DNA of 64,000 bases, taken from contig NZ_LMHA01000003.1 of the NCBI RefSeq assembly GCF_001427635.1, positions 1 through 64,000 of the forward strand, in the 5' to 3' direction. Each line of letters opens with the position of its first letter. Position 1 is the first letter of the stretch. The notes under the pieces are model-generated. The model worked only from the letters and a program-made list of their open reading frames with translations. It made no database searches and had not been told where the DNA came from. This document shows, one piece after another, positions 26,263 through 34,135 of the stretch. The translations under genes and the position numbers were made by a program. This stretch comes from Pseudoxanthomonas sp. Root65. GTDB taxonomy: Bacteria; Pseudomonadota; Gammaproteobacteria; Xanthomonadales; Xanthomonadaceae.

Positions 26263-27660
26263 CTACAGCACTTCCGACGCGTAATCCGCCAGCCGCGAAC
26301 GCTCGCCACGCCGCAGCGTGATGTGCGCGCTGTGAGCCCAGTTCTTGAAGCGGTCCACCGCGTAGGTCAGGCCGGACGTCGTCTCCGTCAGGTAGGGCGT
26401 GTCGATCTGCTCCACGTTGCCGAGGCAGACGATCTTGGTACCGGGGCCGGCACGGGTGATCAGCGTCTTCATCTGCTTGGGCGTGAGGTTCTGCGCCTCG
26501 TCGAGGATCAGGTACCGCGACAGGAAGGTGCGGCCGCGCATGAAGTTCATCGAACGGATCTTGATGCGCGACGCGAGCAGGTCGTTGGTCGCCGCACGGC
26601 CCCACGCGCCGCCCTCCTGATTGTGCGTCAACACTTCCAGGTTGTCGGTCAGCGCGCCCATCCATGGCGTCATCTTTTCTTCTTCGGTGCCGGGCAGGAA
26701 GCCGATGTCCTCGCCCACGCTGACCGTGGCGCGGGTCATGATGATCTCGCGGTAGCGCTGCTGGTCCATCGTCTGCGCCAGCCCTGCGGCCAGGGCCAGC
26801 AGCGTCTTGCCGGTGCCGGCAGTGCCGAGCAGGGTGACAAAGTCGACCTCCGGATCCATCAGCGCGTTGAGCGCGAAGTTCTGCTCGCGGTTGCGCGCAT
26901 TGATGCCCCACACCGCATGCTGGCTGTGGCGGAAGTCGTCGACGATCTGCAGCGTGGCCTTGTCGCCTTCCACCTTGCTGACGCGGAACTCGGATTCGTC
27001 GTCGCCCGGCAGGTACAGGTACTGGTTGGGGTACCAGCCCGCGCCCTCGGTCATCGTGACTTCGTAGAACGTGCGGCCCTTGTCGGTCCACGAGCGCAGG
27101 TCCTTGCCGTGACGCTGCCAGAAATCCTCCGGCACCGGGTCCGCGCCGGTGTACAGCAGGCTGAAGTCGTCGAGCGCGCGATCGTTCTCGTAATCCTCCG
27201 ACACGATGCCCGCGATCGCCGCCTTGATGCGCAGGTTGATGTCCTTGGAGACGAACACCACCGGGATGTCCGGCTCCTGTTCCTTCAGCGCCAGGATCGC
27301 GCCCAGGATGGCGTTGTCCGGGATGACCGCGCCGAAGCTCTTGCCGGCCTCGAAGTGGCTGGTCTGGAAGCGCAGCAGACCGGCGCTCTGGCTGCCGCGC
27401 AATTGAATGCTGTTGGGCTGGATCAGCGGGATGCCGGCGGCCAGGTTGTCCAGGCCGGAGGCTTGGACCAGTTCGTTGAGGAAGCGGCTGACCTGCCGCG
27501 CGTTGCGGCTCGCTTCCGAGGTGCCCTTCTTGCCGTTGTCCAGCTCCTCGATCACCTGCATCGGCAGGTAGACATCGTGTTCCTCGAACTTGAACAACGC
27601 GGTGGGGTCGTGCATCAGCACGTTGGTGTCCAACACATAGATACGCTTGCTACGGGTCAT
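26263..27660 (-). CDS. PhoH family protein with N-terminal PIN domain
   Basis: A 465-residue two-domain protein. Residues 1-140 are a PIN-type ribonuclease domain: YVLDTNVLMHDP with acidic residues, QVIEELD, and a VFVSKDINLRIKA strand. The second half is a PhoH ATPase with Walker A GTAGTGKTLLALAAGLAQ and Walker B YLILDEAQNLTPKQMK. This PhoH2-like pairing is linked to RNA unwinding and cleavage. The frame runs on to 27729, but ATG 27660 starts the PIN strand directly. Confidence 0.92.
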   Translation of the reverse strand: MTRSKRIYVLDTNVLMHDPTALFKFEEHDVYLPMQVIEELDNGKKGTSEASRNARQVSRFLNELVQASGLDNLAAGIPLIQPNSIQLRGSQSAGLLRFQTSHFEAGKSFGAVIPDNAILGAILALKEQEPDIPVVFVSKDINLRIKAAIAGIVSEDYENDRALDDFSLLYTGADPVPEDFWQRHGKDLRSWTDKGRTFYEVTMTEGAGWYPNQYLYLPGDDESEFRVSKVEGDKATLQIVDDFRHSQHAVWGINARNREQNFALNALMDPEVDFVTLLGTAGTGKTLLALAAGLAQTMDQQRYREIIMTRATVSVGEDIGFLPGTEEEKMTPWMGALTDNLEVLTHNQEGGAWGRAATNDLLASRIKIRSMNFMRGRTFLSRYLILDEAQNLTPKQMKTLITRAGPGTKIVCLGNVEQIDTPYLTETTSGLTYAVDRFKNWAHSAHITLRRGERSRLADYASEVL

Positions 27661-27775
27661 TCGGGCAACCTCATCGAGGAAGATGTGTGAACACGGGCGA
27701 CTTTTCCGCGGGCAGCAGCGAACCACCATGACCCGCCGCGGCGCGGGATGGTGGGTGGGAGGGAAGGGGATTCCG

Positions 27776-28261
27776 TCACTGGGCCTGGTGGGCCTTCAGG
27801 GCGTCCAGCACGGCCTGGGCATGGCCGGGAACCTTCACGGCGCGCCATTCCTGCACGATGCGGCCGTCGGGCGAGATCAGGAAGGTGCTGCGCACCACAC
27901 CCAGCACCTTGCGGCCGTACATGTTCTTTTCGTGGATCACGTCGAAGGCCTTGCACAGCGCTTCGTCGGCGTCGCTCACCAGCGGGAACGTAAAGCCCTG
28001 CTTGGCGCAGAAGTTGTCGTGCGACTTCACCGAGTCGCGCGAGACGCCCAGCACGGTCGCGTTCGATTTCTTGAACTTCGGCAGCAGCGCGTTGAAATCC
28101 AGGCCTTCGGTGGTGCAGCCCGGCGTGCTGTCCTTCGGATAGAAATACAGCACCAGCCAGGAACCGGCGTAGTCGGCGAGGGTGGCGGTCTGTCCGCCGG
28201 ACAGCGCCAGTGGCAGTTTCAGTGTCGATTTTGGCAGAGCGTTCGCGCTTTTCGCCGTCAT
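27776..28261 (-). CDS. bcp: Peroxiredoxin (thioredoxin-dependent thiol peroxidase, Bcp type)
   Basis: A 161-residue peroxiredoxin reducing peroxides with thioredoxin. The peroxidatic cysteine is C49 in KDSTPGCTTEG; the E. coli-type resolving cysteine five residues later is absent, but C85 (NFCAKQG) sits where the resolving cysteine of the Xanthomonas enzyme is known to be (C48/C84 pair). It lies 3 bp downstream of the gcvR-like stop on the same strand, so probably co-transcribed. Confidence 0.93.
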   Translation of the reverse strand: MTAKSANALPKSTLKLPLALSGGQTATLADYAGSWLVLYFYPKDSTPGCTTEGLDFNALLPKFKKSNATVLGVSRDSVKSHDNFCAKQGFTFPLVSDADEALCKAFDVIHEKNMYGRKVLGVVRSTFLISPDGRIVQEWRAVKVPGHAQAVLDALKAHQAQ

Positions 28262-28263
28262 CG

Positions 28264-28824
28264 TCAGAACTTCATCGGATCCATGATCGCGTCCAGGTTC
28301 AGATGGTCGCAGAACTCGAGGAAATCGTCGCGCAGCGCGGCGATGTGCATGTTGGCCGGCACGCCGATGGTGACCTGCGCCGAGAACATCTCCGCCCCGG
28401 TCTGCATCGCGCGGTAGCGCGTGCTCTGCAGGTTCTCGATGGTGATGCCCTGGCGGTCGAAGAAATCGGCCAGCTGGAACAGGATGCCCGGCTTGTCGGC
28501 AGCCACCACTTCCACGATGTACGGCAGCAGGTTGGACTGCACCACCTTCGGGCCGGTACGGTAGAACACCAGCTTCAGGCCGTCATCGCGCTCCAGCCGC
28601 GACAGCATGGTCTCCAGCTTGGCCACCGCGTCCCACGAGCCGGTCGCCAATGCAGTCACCGACACGTCGCGGCCCACCGTGGACAGCCGGGCATCCACCA
28701 GATTGCAGCCGCTGTCGGCGATCCGGCGCGTCACCGACAGGAGCGGCGATTCCGGATGCGTCGTGTAGGCGGTGATCAGGAGGTGGTTTTCGGTCGGCGA
28801 AGGCCGGGGCGTGGAATCGGTCAA
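28264..28824 (-). CDS. Glycine cleavage system transcriptional repressor-like ACT protein
   Basis: About 186 residues made of two ACT domains: LLITAYTTHPESPLLSVTRRIADSGCN (only part quoted here is diagnostic, ITAYTTHPES) and VEVVAADKPGILFQLADFF. This is the GcvR layout, an amino-acid-sensing protein that modulates GcvA. The frame starts earlier at 28923, but the upstream part is not ACT-like; TTG 28824 is the suggested start (the start is uncertain). A hairpin lies in the leader at 28859-28876. Confidence 0.8.
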   Translation of the reverse strand: MTDSTPRPSPTENHLLITAYTTHPESPLLSVTRRIADSGCNLVDARLSTVGRDVSVTALATGSWDAVAKLETMLSRLERDDGLKLVFYRTGPKVVQSNLLPYIVEVVAADKPGILFQLADFFDRQGITIENLQSTRYRAMQTGAEMFSAQVTIGVPANMHIAALRDDFLEFCDHLNLDAIMDPMKF

Positions 28825-28886
28825 GAGAGCTTCCGGCGTTGCGGTCAGGCTGAATGGCGGCCGGGCCGTGGCCCGGCGACGCAGGC

Positions 28887-28916
28887 AGCATACTTGCCCG
28901 CCCTTTGAGCCCGCAA
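28887..28916 (-). promoter_or_regulatory. Candidate promoter for the gcvR-like/bcp unit
   Basis: On the minus strand, TTGCGG (28911-28916) and TATGCT (28887-28892) are 18 bp apart, placing a start point near 28880 and a leader of about 55 nt before the proposed TTG codon. A GCCGGGCC/GGCCCGGC hairpin falls in that leader. Confidence 0.35.
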
Positions 28917-29004
28917 GTAACATGCGGCCGACATTGCAGGCGGGCCGGGATAACTGCGCTTACGGGCGCTTCCGGTGCGCCGGATCCCCACCGAGAGCCT
29001 TCCC

Positions 29005-29913
29005 TTGCATCTTTCCGGCAGCATCACCGCACTGGCCACGCCGTTCCTGGCGTCGGGCGAACTCGACCTGCACGCCTGGCGCGCGCTGCTCAAACAGCAG
29101 ATCGACGGCGGCACGCAGGGCGTGGTGGTGGCCGGTTCCACCGGTGAAGCGGCGGCCCTGTCCGACGACGAATACGACACGCTGCTGCGCATCGCCGTGG
29201 AAGAGGTGCATGGCCGCATCCCGGTGCTCGCCGGCACCGGCCAGATGAACACCGTCAAGACCATTGCCGCCACCCGCCGCGCCGCCGCGGGTGGCGCGCA
29301 GTTCGCGCTGGTGGTGACGCCGCCGTACGTGCGGCCGACGCAGGCAGGGCTGGTGGCGCATTACCGCGCCGTGGCCGACCAGGGCGGATTGCCGGTCGTG
29401 CTCTACAACGTGCCCGGCCGCACGGGCTGCGACCTGCTGCCGGAGACGGTGGCCGAACTGGTCGGGCATCCCAACATCGTCGGCATCAAGGAAGCCCGCG
29501 CCGAGCCCGACCGCATGGCCGCGCTGCTGGCCTTGCGCCGCCCGGGCTTTGCCGTCCTCAGCGGCGACGATCCCACCGCGTCGCGCGCGATGCTCGCCGG
29601 CGCCGATGGCCTGATCTCGGTCGGCTCCAACGCCCTGCCGCGCAGCTTCCGCCGACTGTGCGACCTGGCCCGTGCCGGCGATGCCGCCGCCGCATCCGCG
29701 CTGGATGCGCGCCTGCAGGAGATCTACGCTTTCCTCGGGGTGGAATCCAATCCCATTCCGGTGAAGGCGCTGTTGCAGCGCGCAGGCTTCGGCCAAGGCC
29801 TGCGCCTGCCGCTGCTTACGCTGTCTGCCGCCCATACCGATACTGCCGACCGCCTCGCCACCGTGGCGCAGGCGTTGGAAGCACAATCCAGCCGCGATAC
29901 CCTCGCGGCCTGA
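29005..29913 (+). CDS. dapA: 4-hydroxy-tetrahydrodipicolinate synthase
   Basis: A 302-residue TIM-barrel aldolase of lysine/diaminopimelate synthesis. It condenses pyruvate with aspartate semialdehyde. The Schiff-base lysine is K162 (GIKEA), with Y134 (LYNVPGRTG) and the STGEAAAL loop for the substrate carboxylate. The frame opens at GTG 28975, but a TTG at 29005 gives an N-terminus [14 protein letters not shown] matching the family, so it is preferred. The lipoprotein gene follows after 15 bp. Confidence 0.92.
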   Translation: MHLSGSITALATPFLASGELDLHAWRALLKQQIDGGTQGVVVAGSTGEAAALSDDEYDTLLRIAVEEVHGRIPVLAGTGQMNTVKTIAATRRAAAGGAQFALVVTPPYVRPTQAGLVAHYRAVADQGGLPVVLYNVPGRTGCDLLPETVAELVGHPNIVGIKEARAEPDRMAALLALRRPGFAVLSGDDPTASRAMLAGADGLISVGSNALPRSFRRLCDLARAGDAAAASALDARLQEIYAFLGVESNPIPVKALLQRAGFGQGLRLPLLTLSAAHTDTADRLATVAQALEAQSSRDTLAA

Positions 29914-29928
29914 ACCCAGGAGAACCCC

Positions 29929-30417
29929 ATGCGTCTTTCGTCTTCCCTCGTGCGTCCGCTTGCCCTCGTGCTGCTGGTCGTGTCCGTCGCCGGCTGCTCG
30001 TGGTTCAAGAAGGGTGCAAAGGGCGACTACGCACTGGCCCCGGAAGCGCGCCCGCTGGAGGTGCCGCCGGATCTCACCCTGCCCAACACCAGTGGCGCCA
30101 TGCAGGTGCCCGCGGCCGGCCAGGCGACGCCGGCGGCCGCTCCGGCGGCAGGCGGCTTCAATGTGGCGGGTTCGCGTGACGATGCCTTCGCCCGCGTGGG
30201 CGAGGCGCTCGCCGGTGTCGAAGGCGTGACCATCGCCAGCCGCGCGCAGCTGCTGGGCACCTATGACGTGAGCTACGAAGGCGCGAGCTTCCTGGTCCGC
30301 GTGTCGGCGGTGGAAGCCGGTGCGTACGTGTCGGCGGTCGATCCGCGTGGCCTGCCGGCGACGTCGCCGGCGGCGGTCAAGCTGCTCGCCGCGCTGAAGG
30401 CCAAGCTGGGCGGCTGA
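29929..30417 (+). CDS. Small BamC-like outer-membrane lipoprotein
   Basis: A 162-residue lipoprotein: signal peptide with lipobox SVAGC (cysteine 23), then the BamC/NlpB N-terminal signature RPLEVPPDLTLP, an alanine/proline-rich linker, and one small alpha/beta domain with DDAFARVGEALAGVEGVTI. E. coli BamC (344 residues) has two helix-grip domains; here only one is seen. Position directly after dapA is the same as for nlpB in E. coli, which supports the assignment. Confidence 0.78.
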   Translation: MRLSSSLVRPLALVLLVVSVAGCSWFKKGAKGDYALAPEARPLEVPPDLTLPNTSGAMQVPAAGQATPAAAPAAGGFNVAGSRDDAFARVGEALAGVEGVTIASRAQLLGTYDVSYEGASFLVRVSAVEAGAYVSAVDPRGLPATSPAAVKLLAALKAKLGG

Positions 30418-30506
30418 GTCGCCCACTGCGCAGGAACGACGGTGTCATGGCCGTCGTCCCGGCGCACACTGTGAACCCGCTTGACGCTCTGGCCAGCACG
30501 GTCAAC

Positions 30507-30539
30507 GCAACATGGATCCCGGCTTTCGCCGGGATGACG
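30507..30539. repeat. Direct repeat copy 1 with internal inverted repeat
   Basis: A 33-bp unit identical to the copy at 30657-30689. It contains the hairpin ATCCCGGC-TTTC-GCCGGGAT. It is followed by an AAAAGC/GCTTTT hairpin. Confidence 0.85.
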
Positions 30540-30656
30540 GAAGAAAAGCGCCTCATGGTGCTTTTCTGTTTATGGCGGAACATCCACGCCCGTCGTCCCA
30601 GCGTACGCTGGGACCCATCGTGATGTTGCCGGTACCGCCCGACAGCCATGACAAGG

Positions 30657-30689
30657 GCAACATGGATCCCGGCTTTCGCCGGGATGACG
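30657..30689. repeat. Direct repeat copy 2 with internal inverted repeat
   Basis: An identical 33-bp partner of the copy at 30507-30539, 150 bp away, followed directly by the bidirectional terminator at 30693-30716. Confidence 0.85.
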
Positions 30690-30692
30690 TAG

Positions 30693-30716
30693 AAAAGGCG
30701 CCTTGCGGCGCCTTTT
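30693..30716. terminator. Bidirectional terminator between bamC-like gene and fdxA
   Basis: A 10-bp stem AAAAGGCGCC/GGCGCCTTTT with a TTGC loop gives a U-run on either strand. It serves the convergent lipoprotein (+) and ferredoxin (-) genes. Confidence 0.8.
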
Positions 30717-30743
30717 TGATGCATGCGTTGCAGCCAGACGCGA

Positions 30744-31067
30744 TCAGCGCTCCAGCAACGGCAGCTTGTCCGGCTTGCCTTCCCATTCCTTGGCATCCGG
30801 CAGCGGCTCCTTGCGCGTGGTGATCACCGGCCAGGCGCGCGACAGCTCGGCGTTGAGCGCCACGTAGCCTTCCTGTCCGGCGGGCACGTCGTCTTCGGGG
30901 TAGATGGCGTTGATGGGGCACTCGGGTTCGCACAAGGTGCAGTCGATGCACTCGTCCGGATCGATCACCAGGAAGTTCGGCCCCTCGTGGAAGCAGTCCA
31001 CCGGGCAGACTTCCACGCAGTCGGTGTACTTGCACTTGATGCAGTTTTCGGTGACGACGAAAGGCAT
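30744..31067 (-). CDS. fdxA: Ferredoxin FdxA (7Fe-8S type)
   Basis: A 107-residue ferredoxin starting [22 protein letters not shown] and containing a second cluster motif [12 protein letters not shown]. The [12 protein letters not shown] spacing is that of the [3Fe-4S]/[4Fe-4S] FdxA family. A C-terminal extension follows, ending [11 protein letters not shown] soluble electron carrier; the redox partner cannot be inferred from the neighbours. Confidence 0.93.
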   Translation of the reverse strand: MPFVVTENCIKCKYTDCVEVCPVDCFHEGPNFLVIDPDECIDCTLCEPECPINAIYPEDDVPAGQEGYVALNAELSRAWPVITTRKEPLPDAKEWEGKPDKLPLLER

Positions 31068-31243
31068 GAAGACGAACGCTCGAACGGAAACCGCGCAAGT
31101 TTAATGCAGGTGGCCCGCCATGGCGTGGATGCATGGCTGTGCTCGACGGCATGCCATCTTCATCGCGACACAATGACGCGGCTTCCACCCTGTGCGGCGA
31201 TGCAGCGTTGTCCTGTCGGCATGGCTGGCTGGACGAGTCCTGC

Positions 31244-31300
31244 CTAATTAACCACATTAGTGAAACAATCAATTGGTTTGTTGGGTGTTTATTCCATTTT
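31244..31300 (+). promoter_or_regulatory. AT-rich block upstream of pirin
   Basis: This stretch is strikingly AT-rich for this genome and lies 50-105 bp upstream of the pirin ATG. It contains CAC-ATTA-GTG at 31252-31261 and ACAA-N9-TTGT arms around a CAATTG palindrome. A promoter/operator is likely but no clear -35/-10 pair stands out. Confidence 0.4.
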
Positions 31301-31348
31301 TGTCCCGGTTCAAGCTGTGCGCCATCCCACCACCGAAGGAGTTCCGCC

Positions 31349-32056
31349 ATGATCACCCTGCGCCCCGCCAACGCCCGCGGCCACGCCAACCACGGCTGGC
31401 TGGATTCGTGGCACAGCTTTTCCTTCGCCAGCTATTTCGACGACAAGCACGTGCACTGGGGTCCGCTGCGCGTGATCAACGAAGACCGCGTGGCCGCCGG
31501 CCGCGGGTTCGGTGAGCACGGCCACCGCGACATGGAGATCATCAGCTACGTGCTGGAAGGCGCGCTGGGGCACAAGGACTCGATGGGCAACAGTTCGAGC
31601 ATCGTGCCGGGCGATGTGCAGCGGATGAGCGCAGGTACCGGCGTGCAGCACTCGGAGTTCAACTACAACGAAGCGGGTGCCACGCATTTCCTGCAGATCT
31701 GGATCATCCCTGACCGTCAGGGCGTCACGCCCTCGTACGAGGAGAAGTCGTTCCCGGCCGCCGACAAGCAGGGGCGCCTGCGGCTGGTGGTCAGCCCGGA
31801 TGGCGCCGACGGCTCGGTCAGCATCCACCAGGACGCGCGCATGTATGCGGGCCTGTTCGACGGCAGCGAAAAAGCGGAGCTGCCGCTGGCCGACGGGCGC
31901 CTGGGCTACGTGCACATCGCCCGCGGCGAAGCCACCGTCAACGGCCAGGCGCTGAAGGCCGGTGATGCGCTGCTGTACGACGGCGAGCCGTTGGTCAGCA
32001 TCGAGCGCGGCATCGCCGCCGAAGTGCTGGTGTTCGACTTGCCGCGCATGCAGTAA
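31349..32056 (+). CDS. Pirin family protein (YhhW-like)
   Basis: A 235-residue bicupin. The N-terminal cupin holds the metal ligands: GEHGHRDMEI with two histidines, and GVQHSEFN with a histidine and glutamate. E. coli YhhW and other pirins of this type have quercetin 2,3-dioxygenase activity; the true substrate is unknown. The frame extends to 31133, but ATG 31349 follows a GAAGGAG ribosome site and starts MITLRPANARG. An AT-rich promoter block and a downstream terminator isolate it as a single-gene unit. Confidence 0.9.
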   Translation: MITLRPANARGHANHGWLDSWHSFSFASYFDDKHVHWGPLRVINEDRVAAGRGFGEHGHRDMEIISYVLEGALGHKDSMGNSSSIVPGDVQRMSAGTGVQHSEFNYNEAGATHFLQIWIIPDRQGVTPSYEEKSFPAADKQGRLRLVVSPDGADGSVSIHQDARMYAGLFDGSEKAELPLADGRLGYVHIARGEATVNGQALKAGDALLYDGEPLVSIERGIAAEVLVFDLPRMQ

Positions 32057-32076
32057 TCGCCTCGCGGCGAAGGGAA

Positions 32077-32102
32077 GGGCGCGCCTGTCGCGCCCTTTTT
32101 CG
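32077..32102 (+). terminator. Rho-independent terminator after pirin
   Basis: GGGCGCG (32077-32083), loop CCTGT, CGCGCCC (32089-32095), then a run of T residues. Stem perfect over 7 bp. Confidence 0.8.
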
Positions 32103-32116
32103 TTTGCGGGCGGCCG

Positions 32117-32275
32117 TCAGCCGAGCAACCGGTCCGCGACGAGAAACCCTGCCGTCATCGCCACCACCAGCAGCGCACCCTGCAACCGCGGCGGCGCGGG
32201 CACCGGAATGTCGAGCCAGCGGCAGGCGATACCGATGGCGAGGGCAAGCACGATGCCGACCAGGGCCGTGGTCAT
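32117..32275 (-). CDS. XapX domain micro-protein (copy 2)
   Basis: A 52-residue membrane micro-protein starting MTTALVGIVLALAIGIACRW, then LDIPVPAPPRLQGALLVVAM and ending TAGFLVADRLLG. Two short hydrophobic helices flank the IPVPAPP turn that defines XapX-domain proteins (DUF1427). The ATG overlaps the stop of the first XapX copy (ATGA). It is the last gene of the unit. Function unknown. Confidence 0.82.
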   Translation of the reverse strand: MTTALVGIVLALAIGIACRWLDIPVPAPPRLQGALLVVAMTAGFLVADRLLG

Positions 32276-32502
32276 GGTGCGTCGCTACGTGCGGACTGGC
32301 CGCTGGGGCCGCCGCAGTCGCGCCGATGGTGTGCTTCGCGCCGGATGAGTACGCGATCGGCCAGCAGGTAGCCGCTGGTCATCGCTACCACCAGCAGGGC
32401 GCCGACCAGCACCGGCGGTGCGGGCACGGGCACGCCGAAGGCGCGGCATCCGAAACCGATGGCGAAGCCGAGCAGGAGCCCGGCGGCGAATTTCCAGTTC
32501 AT
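32272..32502 (-). CDS. XapX domain micro-protein (copy 1)
   Basis: A 76-residue protein starting MNWKFAAGLLLGFAIGFGCR, with VPVPAPPVLVGALLVVAMTS in the middle and a basic C-terminal tail (RREAHHRRDCGGPSG). It has the same two-helix XapX/DUF1427 core as its neighbour, with about half the core residues alike. ATG 32502 overlaps the MFS stop (ATGA), and its own stop overlaps the next XapX start, so three genes are translationally chained. Confidence 0.85.
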   Translation of the reverse strand: MNWKFAAGLLLGFAIGFGCRAFGVPVPAPPVLVGALLVVAMTSGYLLADRVLIRREAHHRRDCGGPSGQSARSDAP

Positions 32503-34133
32503 GCCAGGCCTCCAGGGGTAGAAGGCGCGGTGGGTGGCGCAGCGCCCGGCGCACCACCGATGAAGTGGCGCACATGCGGCCGTTGCGCGGGATCGGCCAG
32601 CGTTTCCAGCACGGTTTCCTGGAGGATGCGCTCGTCTTCGGTCACGCGTTCGTGCTGGCGCAGATGCTCGCGCCATGACGCATCGACGAAGTACTCCAGG
32701 TACACGCCGGGCTGCGTGCTGTCTTCTGCCACACCCCATTGCAGCGCGCCGTTGCGGCGTCGTGCGTGTCCGAGCGGTTGCAGGCGATGCAGGAATTCCT
32801 GCCTGCGTTTCGGATCGACGCGGTACTCGATCGTCACCAGGACCGGGCCGCGATCGTCGTGCAGGTCCGCGCTGACCACCGGCTGTGGCCAGTGGCCCGA
32901 GGGCGTGACGTTCACGCGCGCCGCCTCGCCCAGACGGAAGCGCGCACCCGCAATCGCCGCCACCACCGTACCCACGGCGGCGACCAGCAGCGCACGGGGC
33001 GTGCCGGCGTGCTGCGCCAGCCAGCCCCAGCCCAGGCTGCCTGCCGCCATGCCGCCGGAAAACACCACGATGTACAGCGACAGCGCCCGCGCGCGGACCC
33101 ACGCCGGTACCGCCGTCTGCGCCGCGATCTGCAACGAAGAAAGCACGGCGATCCAGGCGAGTCCGGCGAGCAGCGCGACCCCGTACAGCAGCGGCACCCA
33201 GCGCAGCAGCGCAAACGCCAGGATGCAGCCGGCGTATGCAAGCGTCGCCCACAGCACCATGCGGTCGGCGTCCATGCGCGCGCGCAGTCCCGGCAACAGC
33301 AGCGCGCCGGCGATGGCGCCCGCGCCGATGCAGCCCAGCAGCAGGCCATACGTGCCGGCGCTTGCCTGCAGGTCCTGCTTCACCACGATGGGCAGCAACG
33401 CGGTGAGCGCACTGGCGAAGGTGAAGAACCAGGCGGCCTTCACCAGCACCGCCTGCAGCACGCTCGCGCGCGAGGCATAGCGCAGACCGGCGCGGAGGGC
33501 GACGCCGAAGGTTTCCGGCGGCAGAACCGATGCGGTCGGCGCGCGGCGCCAGCGCCACAGCACCACGGCGACGCCGAGGAAGGTCAGTGCATTCACGGCG
33601 AACGCCCATGCGATCCCGGCTTGCGCCACGATCAGCCCGCCCAGCGCCGGGCCGATGGCGCGCGCGATGTTCATGCTCAGCGAACCCAGCGCCACCGCCG
33701 GTCCCAGCATCGGCTTGGGTACCAGTTCGGGCGTGGTGGCCTGCTGCGCCGGCATCGCCATGGCCGCACCAATGCCGAGCGCGAAGGTCAGCGCGATGAG
33801 GGTCCACGGGCCCAGTGCGTCGAGGTGCGCGAGGATGGCCAACGTGCTGGCGACGAGCAGCATCCACAGTTGCGCCACGATCAGGTAGCGTCGCCGATCG
33901 ACGATGTCGGCCAGGGTGCCCGCGACAATGGCCAGCACGACCACCGGCAACGTGGTCGCCGATTGCACCGCCGCGACCATCAGCGGCGAATCGGTGGTCT
34001 CGGCCATGATCCAGGCGGCAGCGACATCGTGGACCCAGGTACCGATGTTGCCCACCAGGATGGCCAGCCAGAGGGCGCGGAAGGTGGGCTGTCCCAGCGG
34101 CGACCAGGGGCCCTGCGTGACGGGTGTGGACAT
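32499..34133 (-). CDS. MFS transporter with C-terminal ferredoxin-like domain
   Basis: A 544-residue protein. The first 410 residues form about 12 membrane helices of the EntS/MFS_3 type (LGNIGTWVHDVAAAWIM in helix 1, TLADIVDRRRYLI in loop 2-3). Residues 430-525 form a soluble domain (LVTIEYRVDPKRRQEFLHRL, YLEYFVDASWREHLRQHERV) resembling the dimeric alpha/beta-barrel domain of antibiotic-biosynthesis monooxygenases, a pairing known in this transporter group. It starts 2 bp after the amidohydrolase stop. Likely exports the product or substrate of the amidohydrolase; unproven. Confidence 0.87.
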   Translation of the reverse strand: MSTPVTQGPWSPLGQPTFRALWLAILVGNIGTWVHDVAAAWIMAETTDSPLMVAAVQSATTLPVVVLAIVAGTLADIVDRRRYLIVAQLWMLLVASTLAILAHLDALGPWTLIALTFALGIGAAMAMPAQQATTPELVPKPMLGPAVALGSLSMNIARAIGPALGGLIVAQAGIAWAFAVNALTFLGVAVVLWRWRRAPTASVLPPETFGVALRAGLRYASRASVLQAVLVKAAWFFTFASALTALLPIVVKQDLQASAGTYGLLLGCIGAGAIAGALLLPGLRARMDADRMVLWATLAYAGCILAFALLRWVPLLYGVALLAGLAWIAVLSSLQIAAQTAVPAWVRARALSLYIVVFSGGMAAGSLGWGWLAQHAGTPRALLVAAVGTVVAAIAGARFRLGEAARVNVTPSGHWPQPVVSADLHDDRGPVLVTIEYRVDPKRRQEFLHRLQPLGHARRRNGALQWGVAEDSTQPGVYLEYFVDASWREHLRQHERVTEDERILQETVLETLADPAQRPHVRHFIGGAPGAAPPTAPSTPGGLA

Positions 34134-34135
34134 GG

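Larger units (their letters stand above)
30418..30743. repeat. Repeat-rich intergenic region (REP-like elements)
   Basis: A 326-bp gap between convergent genes with no credible gene. It holds two 33-bp direct copies (30507-30539 and 30657-30689, core GGATCCCGGCTTTCGCCGGG, itself an inverted repeat), each followed by a hairpin. Between them is a perfect 20-bp palindrome at 30595-30614 (GTCCCAGCG TA CGCTGGGAC). The minus-strand frame here reads VIPAKAGIH twice, the translated mark of a repeat widespread in proteobacteria. Confidence 0.85.

Noticed and set aside
30377..30796. A 139-residue minus-strand frame containing VIPAKAGIH twice
   Set aside because: It is the translation of two copies of an intergenic repeat, not a conserved protein.
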